From: Candidatus Borrarchaeum yapensis
Lineage (GTDB): Archaea > Asgardarchaeota > Sifarchaeia > Borrarchaeales > Borrarchaeaceae
Direction of reading: 5' to 3'
Assembly (NCBI GenBank): GCA_016840515.1
Contig: JAEOSF010000005.1
Location: forward strand, 34,948 to 98,947
Length of the DNA: 64,000 nucleotides
Shown piece after piece: positions 61,665 through 64,000 of the stretch; within the stretch, counting starts at the first letter, position 1; the number at the start of each line of letters is the position of its first letter. The translations under genes and the position numbers were made by a program. The notes beneath the pieces are model-generated. The model was not told the DNA's origin and made no database searches. It saw nothing but the letters and a program-made list of their open reading frames with translations.

Positions 61665-63203
61665 CTAGAATCGTACCTTAGGATTCATAATGTTCTTTGG
61701 GTCTATAGTTTTTTTTATCAGCTTCATGAACTCGTAGGCTTTCTCACCGACTTCTTTTCTTACAAGATCAACTTCCATTTCTCTCGGTATGAAGCCATGA
61801 GTGCCTGTTATTGATCCATCAAAACGCAATGCTAGTTCAGCATGACGTCTAAACCAGTCTTTGAATTCTTTGCGCGTTTCAGAATCCCATTTTTTCCAAT
61901 TGGCAAGTAGCAGTATCCATATCTTGCTATAGCCTACATCTCCTGGGACTGGTCCTGCTGGATTTAGGACTTTCATACTATCTGCTAGTGCGGGATAACT
62001 TTCACCGTCTTCTATTTCATGAAGTAGTTTCAGGTATTCTTTGTAATATTCTAAAAGCCTGGAATCAGGGATCATCGGGTCTAGAGGAATTATTCGATTA
62101 GCCATTCCTCCATTTACAACTCGATCGCTCCATAACCCTCCCATTCCCATATATTTCTCTATTGTCTCATGCATTCTTCCTATAATATCAGTGGGTGGCA
62201 TATCGTCTCTCCAGAACCCATTGTGGTCTTCCATTATCCGTATAGCATGTCTTTCCATTTTTTCAACAACATCAGGCTCGCCTAGAATATGATAATCCAC
62301 CAACATTTCAACGTCTTCTGGGAAATCAATCTCAAGCATGCCCTTCACAGCTTGACTTAAAAACCATCTATGATATGCTTTCGATCTCCATAAAAGACCT
62401 GCATTCAAAGGTTTCCTAAGATCTATATATGTCTTGAGCCCATCTTCGTAGTCCTTAAACGCTCTAATTCCATATACATAGCTAGGAGGCATATCAATAA
62501 AGCGTTCAGTTACCTTAGTAACAACCCCCAGAGTTCCCCTTGATCCGATGAAGAGGTCCATCAAATTAAGCCCTACAACTGATTTTGTAGGTTTACTAGT
62601 TCCTCGACCGAGCCAAACAGCCTCTCCATTAGGTAAAACGACTTCTAATCCCTTTATATGATATCCTGCACTTCCCCAGCGATTTTCGAACTTATTGTAA
62701 CCATGAAGAGCGGCACGAGCCCCCAGAGTGGCTGCTTTATTCATCGTTGGAAAGTCTACGCACATGAATCCTCTTTCCTCTAGGTATCTGTGAAAGTCAA
62801 CAACTCGCACTCCTGCTTCAGCAGTAATTCGATAACTCCCTTCGTCGATTTCAAGGATTTTATCCATTGTAGCGGTATCGATAACAATACAATCACGCAT
62901 AGCTTCTGCACCATAAGTGCATGTTCGACCTCCTTGAGGGACAATTGGAACTCCATATTTATCTGCAAGTTTAATGATCGTTTGAACATCTTCCGTAGAC
63001 GTTGGTCTCACTACTGCAGCAGGCGTGAAATCGTCCAAACTTTCATGTAAGAGTGCTTCTGGACCGTGAGTAATTCTGTAAACGAGCCGTGTAGGCTTGT
63101 CATCTGATATTTTCTCTTTCCCTAAGCTTGTTGTAAGTTCATCGATCATCTCTTGTGATGATTTAATGACATTGGCATAAGCTTTAATTTCCGTCATTTT
63201 CAT
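61665..63203 (-). CDS. FAD-linked oxidase, GlcD/D-lactate dehydrogenase type
   Basis: A 512-residue flavoprotein of the GlcD/vanillyl-alcohol oxidase superfamily that oxidises 2-hydroxy acids. The FAD-binding half shows 'VVRPTSTEDVQTIIKLADKY', 'PIVPQGGRTCTYG', 'GARAALHGYNKF' and 'IGSRGTLGVVTKVTERF'. The C-terminal half has 'GSITGTHGFIPREME' and ends 'TIDPKNIMNPKVRF', typical of the substrate-binding cap. It is paired with an HdrD-like gene, the arrangement of Lldh- and glycolate-type systems. The start codon could be any of three nearby (63209, 63203, 63197). D-lactate is the default guess. Confidence 0.9.
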   Translation of the reverse strand: MKMTEIKAYANVIKSSQEMIDELTTSLGKEKISDDKPTRLVYRITHGPEALLHESLDDFTPAAVVRPTSTEDVQTIIKLADKYGVPIVPQGGRTCTYGAEAMRDCIVIDTATMDKILEIDEGSYRITAEAGVRVVDFHRYLEERGFMCVDFPTMNKAATLGARAALHGYNKFENRWGSAGYHIKGLEVVLPNGEAVWLGRGTSKPTKSVVGLNLMDLFIGSRGTLGVVTKVTERFIDMPPSYVYGIRAFKDYEDGLKTYIDLRKPLNAGLLWRSKAYHRWFLSQAVKGMLEIDFPEDVEMLVDYHILGEPDVVEKMERHAIRIMEDHNGFWRDDMPPTDIIGRMHETIEKYMGMGGLWSDRVVNGGMANRIIPLDPMIPDSRLLEYYKEYLKLLHEIEDGESYPALADSMKVLNPAGPVPGDVGYSKIWILLLANWKKWDSETRKEFKDWFRRHAELALRFDGSITGTHGFIPREMEVDLVRKEVGEKAYEFMKLIKKTIDPKNIMNPKVRF

Positions 63204-63341
63204 ACCCAAAGAACAGATATCAGTTGAGTTCTTAAAAAATTATGCGTTTATATTCATTTTGCATAAATAGGTGTCATTTTTATGCATAATAGCACAAATA
63301 ATTAAAAGTAATTCAGAGATAACTTTTCAGAGGAGATGTTG

Positions 63342-63866
63342 ATGGGTAAATTAGAAGGAAAGACTATTGGTGTGTTGGCAGAAGATTTATACGAAGATCT
63401 TGAGCTTTGGTATCCTGTATATAGATTAAAGGAAGAAGGTGCAAAGATTTTACTAATAGGAACTGGATTGAAAGAAAACTATACGGGTAAGCATGGACTT
63501 CCTGTAAAAGTAAACACGGACATAAACAAAATAAGTGCTAATGATCTTGATGCATTAGTAATTCCAGGTGGTTATGCACCAGATCGCTTTAGAAGATATC
63601 CAAAAATGATAATGCTAGTTCAAGAAGTCAATGAAAAAGGTCCTGTAGCTGCTATTTGTCATGGTCCTTGGTTGTTGATTTCAGCAAATCTTTTAGAAGA
63701 TCGTAAGGCCACATGTTTTTATGCAATAAAGGATGATCTGGTGAATGCTGGAGCGACTTATCTTGATCAAGAAGTTGTTAGAGATGGAAATATAATCACT
63801 TCTCGCACACCAGATGACCTTCCAGCCTTCTGTAAAGAAATCATAAAAGCCCTTTCGGATATTTGA
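63342..63866 (+). CDS. PfpI/DJ-1 superfamily protein
   Basis: A 174-residue flavodoxin-like-fold protein of the DJ-1/PfpI group, whose members act as glyoxalases, deglycases or proteases. The nucleophile Cys is in 'AAICHGPWLL' near 102-111. 'VIPGGYAPDRFRR' precedes it and 'VVRDGNIITSRTPDDLPAF' follows. The start is ATG 63342 after AGAGGAGA; another ATG at 63336 overlaps that SD. It points to the CooC-like gene downstream, 53 bases away. Confidence 0.92.
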   Translation: MGKLEGKTIGVLAEDLYEDLELWYPVYRLKEEGAKILLIGTGLKENYTGKHGLPVKVNTDINKISANDLDALVIPGGYAPDRFRRYPKMIMLVQEVNEKGPVAAICHGPWLLISANLLEDRKATCFYAIKDDLVNAGATYLDQEVVRDGNIITSRTPDDLPAFCKEIIKALSDI

Positions 63867-63918
63867 CTCAAGAACGAGAAAATGTCGCTGTTTTTACGAA
63901 ATGAAATGAGGTAGACCA

Positions 63919-64000
63919 ATGAAGTTGTTAGTATGTGGAAAAGGGGGTAGTGGGAAAAGTACTATATCCGCATTGATTGGAAAAGCCTTAGCTAAAAAAT
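63919..64000 (+). CDS. CooC-like P-loop ATPase, N-terminal part (cut by window end)
   Basis: Only the first 27 residues are visible, ending at the window edge. They carry the deviant Walker A motif 'CGKGGSGKST' of the MinD/CooC group, used for nickel insertion into carbon monoxide dehydrogenase or for other metal maturation. GAGGT lies at about 63908-63912 before ATG 63919. The rest of the gene and possible CODH genes lie beyond the window. Confidence 0.75.
   Translation, partial: MKLLVCGKGGSGKSTISALIGKALAKK

Overview
The window comes from an archaeon. It carries a group II chaperonin (thermosome) subunit, an F420-dependent methylene-H4MPT dehydrogenase (Mtd), CobY and CbiZ, MtrH-family proteins, HdrA/HdrD-like proteins, many TTG/GTG starts behind strong Shine-Dalgarno (SD) sites, and TATA-type promoters. 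No mcr genes are visible. MtrH, corrinoid protein, UroD-like methyltransferase and RACo genes, next to acyl-CoA dehydrogenases, Etf and Hdr-type proteins, suggest an anaerobic methyl-group- and acyl-oxidising lineage such as Bathyarchaeia or an Asgard group. The exact lineage cannot be fixed from this sequence.

Layout. 1-1218: end of cysS, a gene relic and a small HTH regulator. 1343-6942: a restriction/defence island with McrB, McrC, a Mig-type G:T mismatch glycosylase, a cytosine-5 DNA methyltransferase and an EVE-type protein. 7299-15819: class II aldolase, a corrinoid activase (RACo), a MetH-activation-like protein, thioredoxin reductase, Mtd, DUF1638 and a corrinoid protein fused to a winged-helix domain. 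16032-21991: an IS200/IS605-like remnant, two zinc-ribbon paralogues, a divergent MtrH, a broken MFS transporter, a divergent thermosome subunit and a CBS protein. 22102-30137: the methyltransferase island, with two UroD-like methyltransferases, two corrinoid proteins, two MtrH homologues and a second RACo. 30416-43370: corrinoid uptake and salvage, with an ECF transporter, CobD-like enzyme, DUF71, an AsnB-like ligase, CobT, a phosphodiesterase, CobY, CobS, CbiZ, CbiB and an ApgM-like enzyme. 43436-49143: mixed genes, mobile-element remnants and a HicB pseudogene. 49190-63203: electron-transfer and oxidation genes, with two acyl-CoA dehydrogenases, a radical SAM/SPASM protein, EtfAB, an HdrA-MvhD fusion, PorAB, an HdrD-like protein and a GlcD-like oxidase. 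The window ends in PfpI and the start of a CooC-like ATPase.

How the genes fit together (inference). UroD-like proteins would move methyl groups from methylated substrates to corrinoid proteins. MtrH homologues would pass them to a tetrahydropterin, Mtd would oxidise or reduce the C1 unit, and the RACo proteins would re-reduce inactive Co(II) corrinoid. The large salvage block supplies the cofactor. This resembles the methoxydotrophic Mto system and related corrinoid systems, but the substrate is unknown.

Most striking observation. Three intergenic loci (about 13612-13715, 30216-30325, 41984-42066) share a structured RNA-like element, each with a TATA-like box just upstream. Their exposed core, TCTATCTCTCCTT plus a GATCC block, is complementary to the ribosome-binding region of the corrinoid-protein gene at 23380-24027. 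This suggests a multicopy antisense small RNA family controlling corrinoid methyltransferase expression. A second notable item is the corrinoid-binding protein fused to a DNA-binding domain at 14665-15819.
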